A stretch of 64,000 nucleotides of DNA from NCBI RefSeq assembly GCF_001641265.1, contig NW_020167539.1:62001-126000 (forward strand). The letters run 5' to 3'. Each line of letters opens with the position of its first letter. Positions within the stretch are counted from its first letter, which is position 1. The notes below the pieces were generated by a model, which saw nothing but the letters and a program-made list of their open reading frames with translations, was not told where the DNA came from and made no database searches. Source of the DNA: Pseudogymnoascus destructans. Its lineage: Eukaryota; Ascomycota; Leotiomycetes; Thelebolales; Thelebolaceae. Both the position numbers and the translations under genes were made by a program. Shown piece by piece: positions 41,606 to 51,629 of this stretch.

Positions 41606-43760
41606 GTCTCCTCAGCTTGTTTGAGTTGACGGCGAAGACGGATTTGGGTGGCAGTGTCGCGGAGTTCATCAAGTTTGGCGAGGCGAACACCGACCGCAGA
41701 GACATTCGGCTCTTGATCAAAGGCCGGGAGGAATTGTGGCTGGGCAACCAGTTCAGCACGAATTTCCTCATCAATCGACAAATCTCCTGGGACAAATCGA
41801 GGCTTGAATCCGAAGAGCAGCTCAGCTGGGGAGACACCGTAGACAGATACCTTTCTAGTATTGATGATGTTCACAACGTGGGGGAGTAGGTCATCCCACT
41901 CATATATCAATTCGGGTTGCTGTTGAAGAATTTTGCGGTAGTCAGAAAAGATCATCTGCACGTACCTTTCCGCGAGGCCAACAGATGAAGGATGAGAGAT
42001 CGGTGCCGTTACGGCCTGTATGCCACACGACTTAAGATGTCCCATGGTTTGATCAGACGTGAAATGTTTCCCATTATCGAAGTACATAGAGACAGGAGTT
42101 CCGAATGGGGTACATATGGTGTCGTCAATAAAGGAGACGACGGTAGATGATTTCGCACGCGCAGACGGCTTGGCCATTAGGCATCGAGTCATGTATTCAA
42201 CTGAGAGCAGGATGTACGCATTCCCCTTGCGAGACCTAGGAAATATTGGTCCGAGAAAATCCATACCGAGTAAATCGAACGGAGTCATTTCAAAAATAGG
42301 ATTCAACCCGACACTTGGGCGTAGCGGACCAACAGCTTGACAAGCTGGACAAGACTTACAATATTTGTCAATGTCCCGCATCCTAGAAGGCCAATATGCT
42401 TTTCCTACCACTTCCTTCTGCAGAATACCAGCCGCAAAATGACCGTGTAGAGTGTGTAATGCCCGCAATTCGATTTCAACATTCTCCTTTTGAATGCATC
42501 GAGAGCGAGAACCATCCTTTTCAATGTATATCAATCTAGGGCCAGCAGTAGAATCCCATAAGACAAATTTGAGAGCGAGACGACGAAGGTTGCGATGCTC
42601 AGCAGAAGTCATCTCCGACTGGAGAGGGAGCGCATTGGTTGCTTTGTACTTCACAATGTCGCCATACCACGGATCTTCAACCCAACGTTCCCAACCCTTG
42701 AGAATATCTTGAGCACCAAGGTCTTCGGGGTCTAATGGGGCGTAATCAGGCGGCCATTTGTGTTGCGGCCGGAGTTCCACAGCGAGAGCGTGCAGGTCAC
42801 ATTCTTCTTCGGAGTCATAACCAAGATCCGCAGGAGAGAGGAAGGTGTTTGCTGACGTGACAGAGGAGGATGTAACCTTGTTAAATCTCGATAACCCATC
42901 CGCAACGGCCAGTTCTCGCCCGGGTACATGGATGTACTCGAGATTGAAGCGAGACAAGAAAAGTTGCCAGTGGGCAATATGTCCGTGAGGGTCATCCGAT
43001 TTCATAAGAGACAAGAGGGCTGAATGGTCTGTATAAACTCTAACTGGGAATTTGGATCCTAAAAGCAACCAGTCACACTCTTGCAGACACTTAAATACCG
43101 CGAATGATTCCCGTTCAGTGGTGTGCCATAAGCTCTGAGTGGCAGTGAGTTGGTAAGAAAGGAAGCAAACGACATACGGCTTGTTGTCGCATAATTGGTA
43201 AAGAACTCCTCCGAGACCGGTCTTACTCGCATCGGTGGCCAAATGATATTGCTTGTTCTCATCCCCAGAGACCACGCAAGTCTCGCAAACTGCCTGCTTG
43301 AGTTGGGCGAAGATGCGGTCATGTTCTGGAGTCCAATTCAGACCAACAGCCAGCTTCCGGTTAACAACCTTGCCCTTCTTATTTTTCACTGTCCCAGGCT
43401 CCGTGATGATAGCAGTCTTGAGTTTCTGGCACAAGTCTGCTCTTCCCGGAACATAAGACTTCAAGAAGGGGATAGTCGCGAGAAACCGTTCCAAATCCAG
43501 GGGTTCAACAGGTACCGGCCAATCACGGAATGCTGCGATTTTGTCAGCAGACGGCCGCAGTCCATGAGTGGTGCGGGCATGGCCAAGGATGCGGACATTC
43601 GCACTGCCAAATCGAGCCTTCTCAGGGTTTAGTCGAAGTTTGGCCCAGGCCAACCGGGGAAAATAGAAGTGATGCAAAAAGTGAACAAGATTCTCCAGAG
43701 TGTCCGCTCCGCCAGCGTCGTCGTCAACAAAGTGAGCGAAAGCGCTCACTCCCGGCATGA
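41606..43760 (-). pseudogene. Ty3/Gypsy pol (element 3), 5'-deleted
   Basis: Minus-strand frame of over 700 codons. It begins within the reverse transcriptase, at FVDDD (the YxDD box position), then GHARTTHGLRPSADKI and connection domain, RNase H (ATDASKTGLGGVL; VYTDHSALL), the integrase zinc domain (HTLHGHFAAG, CKSCPACQ), integrase D (GMDFLGPI), D (MYFDNGKHF) and E (SSVGLAERYV). No chromodomain is seen; the frame ends in the tandem repeat. Protease and the RT N-terminal half are absent, because gag is joined directly to the RT C-terminal part near 43760. The catalytic residues that remain are present. Confidence 0.88.
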
Positions 43761-45165
43761 CACCGTAGCATTTGAGACGTAGGGTTCCTGGAAAACAGAG
43801 ACACTCCCACTGAACGTAGTATTCCTGACCCGTGAGAAGTCAGACTCCTGATCATACATTCCCACAGTATCCTGATGTCTTTGCCCCTGGCCCAGCACTC
43901 CATTGGTTGCTGCAGCCATTTGGGCATCATGGATTGCCCACGTCTTTGCACCTTGAACTGCTGAAACTTCCGTGATCCTCCCTTGCCCTTGGCCAAATTT
44001 GTTCAGTGCATCCATGCGGCCTTGCGGTCCAGCATTCATGGAATTGCTTGAGGCCCTCTGGATGGCTGCAGTTCTCTTCTGATTCGCGAAATCCCTTGCA
44101 GCTTGCTGCACTTCTTCTGACGCTGGCATGTTTGTACAATCCGGAGCGTAATGACCGAATTCTGCGCATTTGAAGCATTGCGCGTGGATTTTCCCACCTC
44201 CGGGTCGATACCCTCCCCCATTAGGTTCAGCAGAGTGACTCTGACCTTGGTTCGCAGATCCTCCCCATTGCTTCCGGGCTCCACTTTGTTGCTGTTGCTG
44301 AAGTTGGTGTAATTGCTGATACTGTGGAGGAGGGGCAGCATATGACTCAGTTTGGCGGATATTCGGTTGACTGGTGATCCTCTGCTGCTGCTGCTGTTCA
44401 AAATGCTGCACTTGAAATTGCGGCAGAGGGCCTTGGTATTCAAGGGGCACTTGTTGTGGCCTGTATTCCACAATCTGCCTCTGAGCACTGTAGGGTGCTT
44501 GATTTCCTCGGGAACGTTGGCCTTGGGATCTCTCCATCACGTTCGCCATTGTTCTCATGAGGCGGTTTGCATTCTTTGACTCTTTGAGAGTTTCTTCGTG
44601 AGCCGGCTTTTTCTCAACGTATGTCGGTCCTTGCATCTCGATGACAGTGTCAAGAATCTGCAGAAACGACAAATCTTCCCTCGACGTGAGAGCTCTGAGG
44701 ATGTTGGCGAAGCCGGGATCGGTCATATTGTTAACAAAGTTATCCGACAAGGTCTGCTCTTGATCGGCCCCAATTCTCGTGTGTATGTCCTTCGCCTCCG
44801 CGACATACTCAGCAATACTCCTCCCACGTTGGTGCAAATTGTTCAGCTCAGCTGCAACGCGTTGGTGCAGGGAACGGCGCTGACGGACCTCATCCCTTCC
44901 GTATCGCGCAATGAGGAGCGTCGTGACTCTCTTATAATTCGCCTTCTGATCTTCCGCAAGATTTGTCCACCAACGTGCAGTCCAATTTGGAGAACAGATA
45001 AAGCACAAGGCATTCATCTAGCTCCCCATTGAGGTCTGGGGACATCTTCTCATAATCCGACCGAGAGATGGTATGCTTCCATGAGATAGTATCCACGAAG
45101 GCCTTGACATCCTGGGTCGGCCCGTTGCTGACTGTGGCCGGTGTTCCAGCTCCAAATCCTGACAT
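43746..45165 (-). pseudogene. Ty3/Gypsy gag (element 3), frameshifted
   Basis: An ATG at 45165 gives MSGFGAGTPATVSNG and KHTISRSDYEKMSPDLNGE, then a one-base shift near 45020 joins NALCFICSPNWTARWW. The gag domain follows (RYGRDEVRQRRSLHQRV, SIAEYVAEAKDI), a glutamine-rich linker (HFEQQQQQRITS) and a CCHC knuckle (CFKCAEFGHYAPDC). The frame continues to VSVFQEPYVSNATVS and overlaps the start of the truncated RT frame. The frameshift may be natural decay. Confidence 0.82.
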
Positions 45166-46306
45166 TGTGAATGGATCAATCAAGACGCGACTCAGTTCTT
45201 CAAGACTAGCGTCTTCGTGGGATTCTGACACGCTCAACTCTTCACTTTCCCTATACCCTGAGAAATCCCAGACCGGTTCTTGATCCGGGAGACTCCCTTC
45301 CATGTACTCCGCACACTCACACCTTCCTGACAACCTTCCTTCGCTCGTATAAGCCTGTAGAGGAACTGGAAACCTTGCCGTACCTCTCCTCACACACTCC
45401 GAAGACTCACTTTCTCTCACACACTTCAAACACTCCCTTTCTCTCACACACTTCAAACACTCCCTCACTGTTTTGAGTACAGACAACAGTGTTCTCACAG
45501 CCTTCAAGTGCTCACACCTCCCCTGAGGCTTCAAACACCTTCTAACACACGATTTTCGAACAAGAAGAACTTTTCTGACACTTTGAAGCTCACACTGACC
45601 TGAACACCGCCCGTAAGACCTTGAGCTGTATTCTGAGACCGATGATGAAGAAGATGAAGAAGTTGAAGAAGAAAGATGGGCGAAACACTGAGCTTGAGGA
45701 CCTCGCTTCGCACCCCTGCACCTTCCGACTTGGGGTCTGGTGACCATCCGTAGCCTCTGATTGGCCCTCTCAAGTGGGCCTACCTCTGACCGCCTCCCGA
45801 TTTGGCGACCCATTTGAAGTCGCTCCTTCCATTCCCAAATGCTTCGAAAACAATAATGTATGGCAAGGACACACAAATAGATTTCATGCCCCCGATTTTC
45901 TCGCGGAAAAGCTTCCAAATTCTGCCGGATTTCTCGTTGGGACTCCCAACAACCGCCTACTTCCAATTTGGTGTTCTGTGACGCTATGGCCGGTGTTCTG
46001 AGTGCTGCTGGTGATCTGTGGGCTTCTTCAATAGGTTTGCTGTTGCGTTCACTGAGGCCGGTGTGCTGCTGGTTTTCTGGATGTCTTCAGCTTCAATTGC
46101 CTACGGCCCATACCATTCACTCAAAGGTGAATCTCGGGCAAGACCCCCAGTTTGTCACGCATCCAGGTATGGGCCGTATCAATATGAGGCGATGATGATG
46201 TTATTCTTCTATCTACTGTTGGAGCTCAGGCCATAATGATCCTGCCTCGCCTAATCGTGTTTCTGGTGACTAAGCAAATACTGTACAACACTTTCAAGTT
46301 AATCGG
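45166..46306 (-). other. Leader of Ty3 element 3, with inverted repeat
   Basis: Upstream of gag on the minus strand. It holds CACACTTCAAACACTC-type imperfect repeats at about 45398-45470 and a 13-bp perfect inverted repeat (TACGGCCCATACC at 46102-46114; its complement at 46166-46178). Between the arms on the minus strand lies ACAAACTGGGGGTC, where TGGGGG might be a primer-binding site; a 5' LTR would then begin near 46153 and extend right, but its far end is not defined. A long minus-strand reading through this leader has no family content. Confidence 0.35.
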
Positions 46307-46640
46307 ATGACTTTGACACATCGCGTGTCAGGAGGCTATTCTCGAGTGCAAGCACGACGAAACCAACAACTTTTATCTACAGTTGAAGAGAGTACCTTGG
46401 TTAAGTGGATTTGCCAATGCTCATCGATAGGACGCCCTATTAGACACCAGCTAATAAAGGAATTGGCGGAAGAAATGCACGATACCCGCCAATTGGCAAA
46501 GAATGGATCCAACACTTTATTAAACGTCATATAGAGCTTGCTACAATTACCACTCGACAAATCGAGTCTGCAACTAAATTGTGAACTGTGGCGTTTCCTA
46601 GCGTGGGACAAAACTTTTGAACGCTTCCTCCGTACCTCAT
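46307..46640 (+). pseudogene. Fot1/pogo transposase, N-terminal fragment
   Basis: Encodes LLSTVEESTLVKWICQC, RPIRHQLIKELAEEMH and, shifted, KEWIQHFIKRHIELATITTR, which fits the CENP-B-like domain between the helix-turn-helix and the DDE core. Stops follow. No terminus is seen. Confidence 0.65.
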
Positions 46641-46937
46641 CGTGATTCCCGGCACAGAATGGGCGTAGGTGAAGCTGAGTCGGATGAGGTTGTTGGTGGT
46701 GGGTGCCGTTTAAGCGAGCCTTGGCAATTCATCTCGAGTTTATCCTAGTGTTCCCCCTGACCTGTATCCTCAATAATGCCTAGGTAGCTCATGGAAGGTG
46801 AGGGGCTCGGTAATTTGCGGGGCACGTGAAAATAATATCGATTTGCGTGCCCGATTAAGCTAGGGCTGCGGGGTATATGGGGGTGGAACCACTATTCCTA
46901 AAAGAAAAGGAGGGGACGGTGGGGTACTATATCGTCG

Positions 46938-46975
46938 TGACCAACCTTGAGCGAAGCTCAAGGTTGATCACGAAC
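46938..46975. repeat. Short palindrome built from a pogo terminus
   Basis: CAACCTTGAGC-GAA-GCTCAAGGTTG: 11-bp perfect arms with a 3-nt loop, preceded by ATCGTCGTGAC. The arm matches the terminus of pogo family 3. The surrounding 46641-47295 has no gene I can recognise. Confidence 0.7.
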
Positions 46976-47295
46976 TTATTCTCTTGATTGTCACCGGGGT
47001 CACAGTGCAGGATCTTGGCCTATCTCTTGTGGTATTCCAATAGTAGTGGTTGTATTTGTATGCTGGGCCACCTAGGCACCGAGTCCTTGACTGAGGTCAA
47101 TCATCCTGAGGCGCGATAACACTGTAGGTTCAGTCGATGGAAAAATGGAGTAGGCACTATATATACGTCGAATTGATCAATAGCCTCTGTTTCAGCTGGA
47201 TATTGATTCGCTACTTTGCGTCACTCCTGTATAATATCATGGATCGGTGCTGAGTACGAATACCCATTGATTGCCCCACCGAATTTTAATATTCA

Positions 47296-47360
47296 GTAGT
47301 AGTAATATGTGTCGATATGTGGCTATTGTGTCCACATATCGACACATTTATTATTACTAC
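47296..47360. repeat. Near-perfect inverted repeat upstream of the CRAL-TRIO gene
   Basis: Left arm 47296-47322, right arm 47332-47360, loop 9 nt. A core of 15 bases (TGTGTCGATATGTGG) pairs perfectly; the outer ends (GTAGTA) also pair with small gaps. It could form a cruciform or hairpin. There is no TA target duplication on both sides that I can see. Confidence 0.75.
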
Positions 47361-47788
47361 CCTTTGTGACATGAATGCTATTTTGTACACCCACTTGACA
47401 TATGCCAAACCATACGCCAAGTGGGCGACAAGCGTAGTGCGATGATGACCCGGTTTTATGAGCGCGGGGAAACGCAATCCATGTTCTACTTGGTAAGGCC
47501 CGACGATAACGAAAGGCACATGACGTGTGGTAATATCCTGCAGAGACGTAGGTAATAAGCGTGAAACTCGTGCGGTTGTCGTGTGGTAGAAGCCTCGGCA
47601 CAAAGATAAGTGCGTTGCGAATAGAGGCGGGGTACATCATGTTGATCGACATAAAAGTCTGACGCAATGCCTGGCTTATAGGACGCAAAACCTCAAAACA
47701 AAGTTCGTGGGGTATAGACGAGATCTTCTTCCGCGCTGTTTAATTTCCAAGCAAAGGAGAGAAGCGCCCCAAACATCTGAAATTCGCT
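47361..47788. other. Upstream region of the CRAL-TRIO gene
   Basis: Probable promoter and leader. Minus-strand ORFs here lack family features. Confidence 0.45.
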
Positions 47789-49449
47789 ATGGCTACTGTC
47801 GAAAAAGGCTCCGGATTTGTTGGCTACCTCTCTGTAGACCAAGAAGTAAAGCTGCAGCAACTATGGACGATAATACTGAAGGCCAGTGACACCCACGAAT
47901 CATTAATAGTCTCCTCTGCAAATGGTGCCGATTCTCAGGACCCAGTACAACACCAGCATGGAAAACACTCTTCACTCAGTAGCAACCCCTCTGGCGAAAC
48001 GAGAATTTTGAGCCAGGAGGTTCCGTTTGGCAAGGCCTCGTGCCTGCTGCGCATGGATTTCCTGAACACAATTCGGCACGACCACCCCGACGCCTTCCTG
48101 CTTCGCTTCCTGCGGGCACGCAAATGGGATGTCATCAAGGCGTTCAACATGATGATGGGTGTAATTGAGTGGCGAACGAAGGTGATGAATGTGGATCAGC
48201 TGATGGCTGAGGGCGAGCTACAGGCACTGCAACTCTCCCAGAGCACGTCCAATGGCAGCAAGGAGAAGAACGGCCACGATTTCCTTGCACAGGTACGGAT
48301 GGGTAAAAGTTTCATTCACGGCGTTGACAGAGTTGGCCGGCCAATATGCGTAGTGAGGGTCCGTCTCCACCGACCCGGCGAGCAAAGCGAAGAGACGATG
48401 GAACGGTATATCGTTCATTTTATTGAATCTGTGCGGCTCATGATGGTTGACCCAGCGGAAATGGCGGTACGTGTTAAGCTCCGCTTTTATGCATCATCCT
48501 GGCGAGGTCCTTTGCACACTTATTCCGGGAGACGAGACAGAGCCAGGACTCACTGATGGACTTACAGGCAGTTGTTTTCGATATGACAGGGTTTTCGCTT
48601 TCGAACATGGTAAGTTCTTGTCTTGCTCCTCACCTCAACATTTTGGAAACACCGATAAATACTGACTATTGTTCTTCTTCCTCCCGTTTCTTTCGAGAGG
48701 AAGGAGTGGCTACAGGAATACCCTCCTGTCAAATTCATCATTAAATGTTTGGAAACAAACTATCCCGAGTCGTTGGGCGTATTGCTCATCCACAAGGCTC
48801 CGTGGGTTTTCTCTGGTCTGCATTCCACATCCTTGCCATGAATCTTAGGACCGCATTGCAGTTCAAGACCAGCGTTGACAAATTCTAACCCTTCTTTCGA
48901 CCCACAGGAATTTGGAGGCTCATCAAAGGATGGTTGGACCCTGTCATCGCCTCCAAAATCTACTTCACGAATAACGCTGCAGACCTCGAGAAGTTTATTT
49001 CCCGTGAGCAAATCGTGCAAGAACTCGGCGGCGATAACAACTGGGCATACAAGTACTTCGAGCCTACTCCGAACGAGAACGATAAGATGAAAGATACCGC
49101 GACTCGAGATGTTCTCTTGACCGAGCGACAGAGGCTCGGTGACAGCTTACTTCTCGCCACCTCAGCTTGGATCGCGGCGACTACTTCCAAAGACGAGGCA
49201 GAGATCGCCGCATGCAAGGATCAGAGATCTGACTTTATTGAGCGGCTGCGCTCCAATTACTGGCAGCTGGATCCCTATCTGCGTGCCCGCACCGTTTTAG
49301 ACCGCACTGGAGCATTCAAAGATCTTCATTATCATCCCAGTGAAGAATCTCTTGTCAAGATCAGAGGAGCCCAGACTAAGGAAATGGCTAAAATAGTCGA
49401 GGTGGAGCACCTCGAGACTATGATGGAGACATATGCAGTTAAGAACTGA
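47789..49449 (+). CDS. Sec14-like CRAL-TRIO lipid-transfer protein
   Basis: Four exons: 47789-48466, 48568-48609, 48716-48815 and 48908-49449; introns 101, 106 and 92 bp; 453 residues. The CRAL-TRIO N-terminal helix domain (FLLRFLRARKWDVIKAFNMM) is followed by the lipid-binding fold (GRPICVVRVRLHRPGEQS, FDMTGFSLSNM, YPPVKFIIKCLETNYPE, VLLIHKAPWVFSG, IWRLIKGWLDPVIASKI), each split across exons with matching phase. Sec14-family proteins move phosphatidylinositol or phosphatidylcholine between membranes. The C-terminal 150 residues are fungal-type extension (TATRDVLLTERQRLG). A second possible acceptor 12 bp upstream of exon 3 would add four residues. The gene looks intact. Confidence 0.9.
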
Positions 49450-49917
49450 TCGAGTCGTTCTCCCTCTAGTCTTCCTCCCGACGTAGTTTGCATATAAGCC
49501 CGTCAAATCTACCCTTTTCATTAATGAGGTCTTTAATATATATGTTCCGGCCCCACCGTGAGTTTTCCAGCTCGCGAGTTGGCCGGCGCAACCATAAGTA
49601 GGAGTAAAGTAATCAATTAATCGTCGGAACCGACCCTATTGCATAGGTTCGGGGTAAGCAAAAGAGCGTTCGCAACCACCAAAATTTGTATGTACCATTA
49701 CATAGTAATTTATATGAAAAGATACTTCAATTGAACAGCTCGTAATCGCCATGACCAAACTTTTCGCTTCGCTCAAGGTTGGAGGAAGCGAGATGTGTGG
49801 TTGAGAAATGAGGGGCAGTGAAATGCGCGGTTTCACAATTTGTATGTTACAGTCGAGTCGCAGTAAGTCGATATCATTGTAGGCAGCTAAAATATATGGG
49901 CAAAAACTCGATAATCG
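49450..49917. other. Intergenic stretch with decayed pogo termini
   Basis: Contains ATCGTCGGAACCGACC at 49620 (terminus of pogo family 4) and TCGCTTCGCTCAAGGTTGGAGG near 49765 (terminus of family 3), with ATTACATAGTAATTTATAT between. No transposase frame remains. Confidence 0.6.
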
Positions 49918-51170
49918 TTGGTTCTCAAACCACCGCCTGGAGGCGGTTGGCGAAAGCGAACTGGGACGCGAAAGCGATTATGGGACACTTCGGGAGCGGA
50001 CTCGCGACGCGACACGACCGACCATTAACACGACTGACAACGAGCACAACTACAACCACAACTATGCCGGTAGTTGAAATAAATAAAAATGAAGCTCTTT
50101 TAAATGCCATTGAATTTTTAAATGAAAACCCAACAGAGAAGAGAGTTGGCAATGAGAACTCGTCCTTTGATAGATAGGTAGAATCGCAACCATGCACGGA
50201 TGTACAGAGTAAACCCAAGTACACTCCGGACTATACGACTACAACAACGACGCGCATCACCACAACGCACCGCTGTGCCACGCGGAGGCCAGAACAGAGT
50301 ACTGTCTGATCTACAAGTTACAGCTATACAAAGATACATCCAACGCTCATACGAAAATGGGTACGGTGCAACTAAGCCTATGGTGTTCAGTGCCATCTGC
50401 CAACTACGTGCAGCAGAAACTCCAACGTGTGCACCACCGTCACAACGGTGGTTCCAGACATGGATTAAGACACAACAACACAACTTCCATACAATAAAAA
50501 CCCGGCCAATTGAAGCAGCACGGGTTGCATCTCATGAAGTATCAGCTATTAAAGAATGGTTTGATGAATTTAAAGATGTGTGTAATCAACTAGATATTAC
50601 TGCGGGTGATATCTACAACTTTGATGAAGTTGGATTCCGTGTAGGAATGAGCACTGGTGAACATGTGTTGGTACCATCTACAGTAAAGGAGGTAAGTTGT
50701 TTCTACTTATCTTACTTTATATTATTCTAATATTTATAGCTTTATATACAAGCTCCAGAGAACAGACAAAGTCTTACAGTTATAGAGACAATTTCAGCTG
50801 CTTCCACCACCGTTCCTTATTATACAAGGAAAATTACACATGGAAAGTTGGTACCATGACAATCTACATGGTGATAAGAAAGTTGCAGTATCCGATTCCG
50901 GATATACAAACTCTGAGCTTGCAATGGAATATATACAGCATTTTATTCAACATACACCGTCTATAAGAACGAAATTGTTAATAATGGACTCTCATATCTC
51001 ACATGAAGTTCCAGAGTTTATAATACTTGCACATCAACACAATATACACTTACATGTGTTTCCGTCTCATCTTACGCATATTCTACAACCGCTAGATGTT
51101 ACTGTGTTTGCACAATATAAACATTGGCACCGACGTGCAATTCAACAAGCAATCCAGAATTTTGATACAG
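49918..51170 (+). pseudogene. Fot1/pogo transposase, family 2
   Basis: The terminus TTGGTTCTCAAACCACC with a CCGCCTGGAGGCGG hairpin begins at 49918-49919 and recurs at 63540. An ATG at 50064 gives MPVVEINKNEALLNAIEFLN (helix-turn-helix), then the frame is lost. From 50200: RWFQTWIKTQQHNFHTIKT, IYNFDEVGFRVGMSTGE (first D), donor GTAAGT at about 50691, and after the gap MESWYHDNLHG, LLIMDSHISHEVPEFI (second D), HILQPLDVTVFAQYK (third D). It ends at 51170, where a Copia LTR inserts. The core motifs are complete, but the N-terminus is frameshifted and the tail is gone. Confidence 0.84.
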
Positions 51171-51629
51171 TGTCATACTGACATTCATTGCACTCAGTTT
51201 GCTATCAAACTCAAGAGCAAACTTAGAAATCTCCTCCTCAAACCTACAAGTCATCATACATATCTTGGCTTATCACACCAACAACAGAAGCAATACTACT
51301 CAACGATTGCTGCAAACTCTTCTACTACATCTGTTTATGCTACATACATCACGGCATATCATTTGAACACTCATTGAACAAGTTATTAAGAAAATCTCCT
51401 CCTTAAGGGGGTGGGCCAATACTACCACATGGCATATCTCTACCAACTAGAGGCCTAGGAACATGAACGATAGCTCTAGAAGCTTCTACAACCCTCTATG
51501 ACTCATTACACGTCATCGCTCCTTAGTTACCCACAAGATTGGTTAAGTTATGACATAATTTATCTATAGGTACTCTGACCTTGGACCTCCTTTTCACTTC
51601 CTATAGGCTAGGAACCCAAGAGATGGTTC

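Noticed and set aside
44932..45966. Long minus-strand reading through the Ty3 element 3 leader
   Set aside because: Only the part from MSGFGAG (45165) resembles gag; the upstream part is repeat-derived (CVRE/CLK repeats) and begins at a non-ATG.
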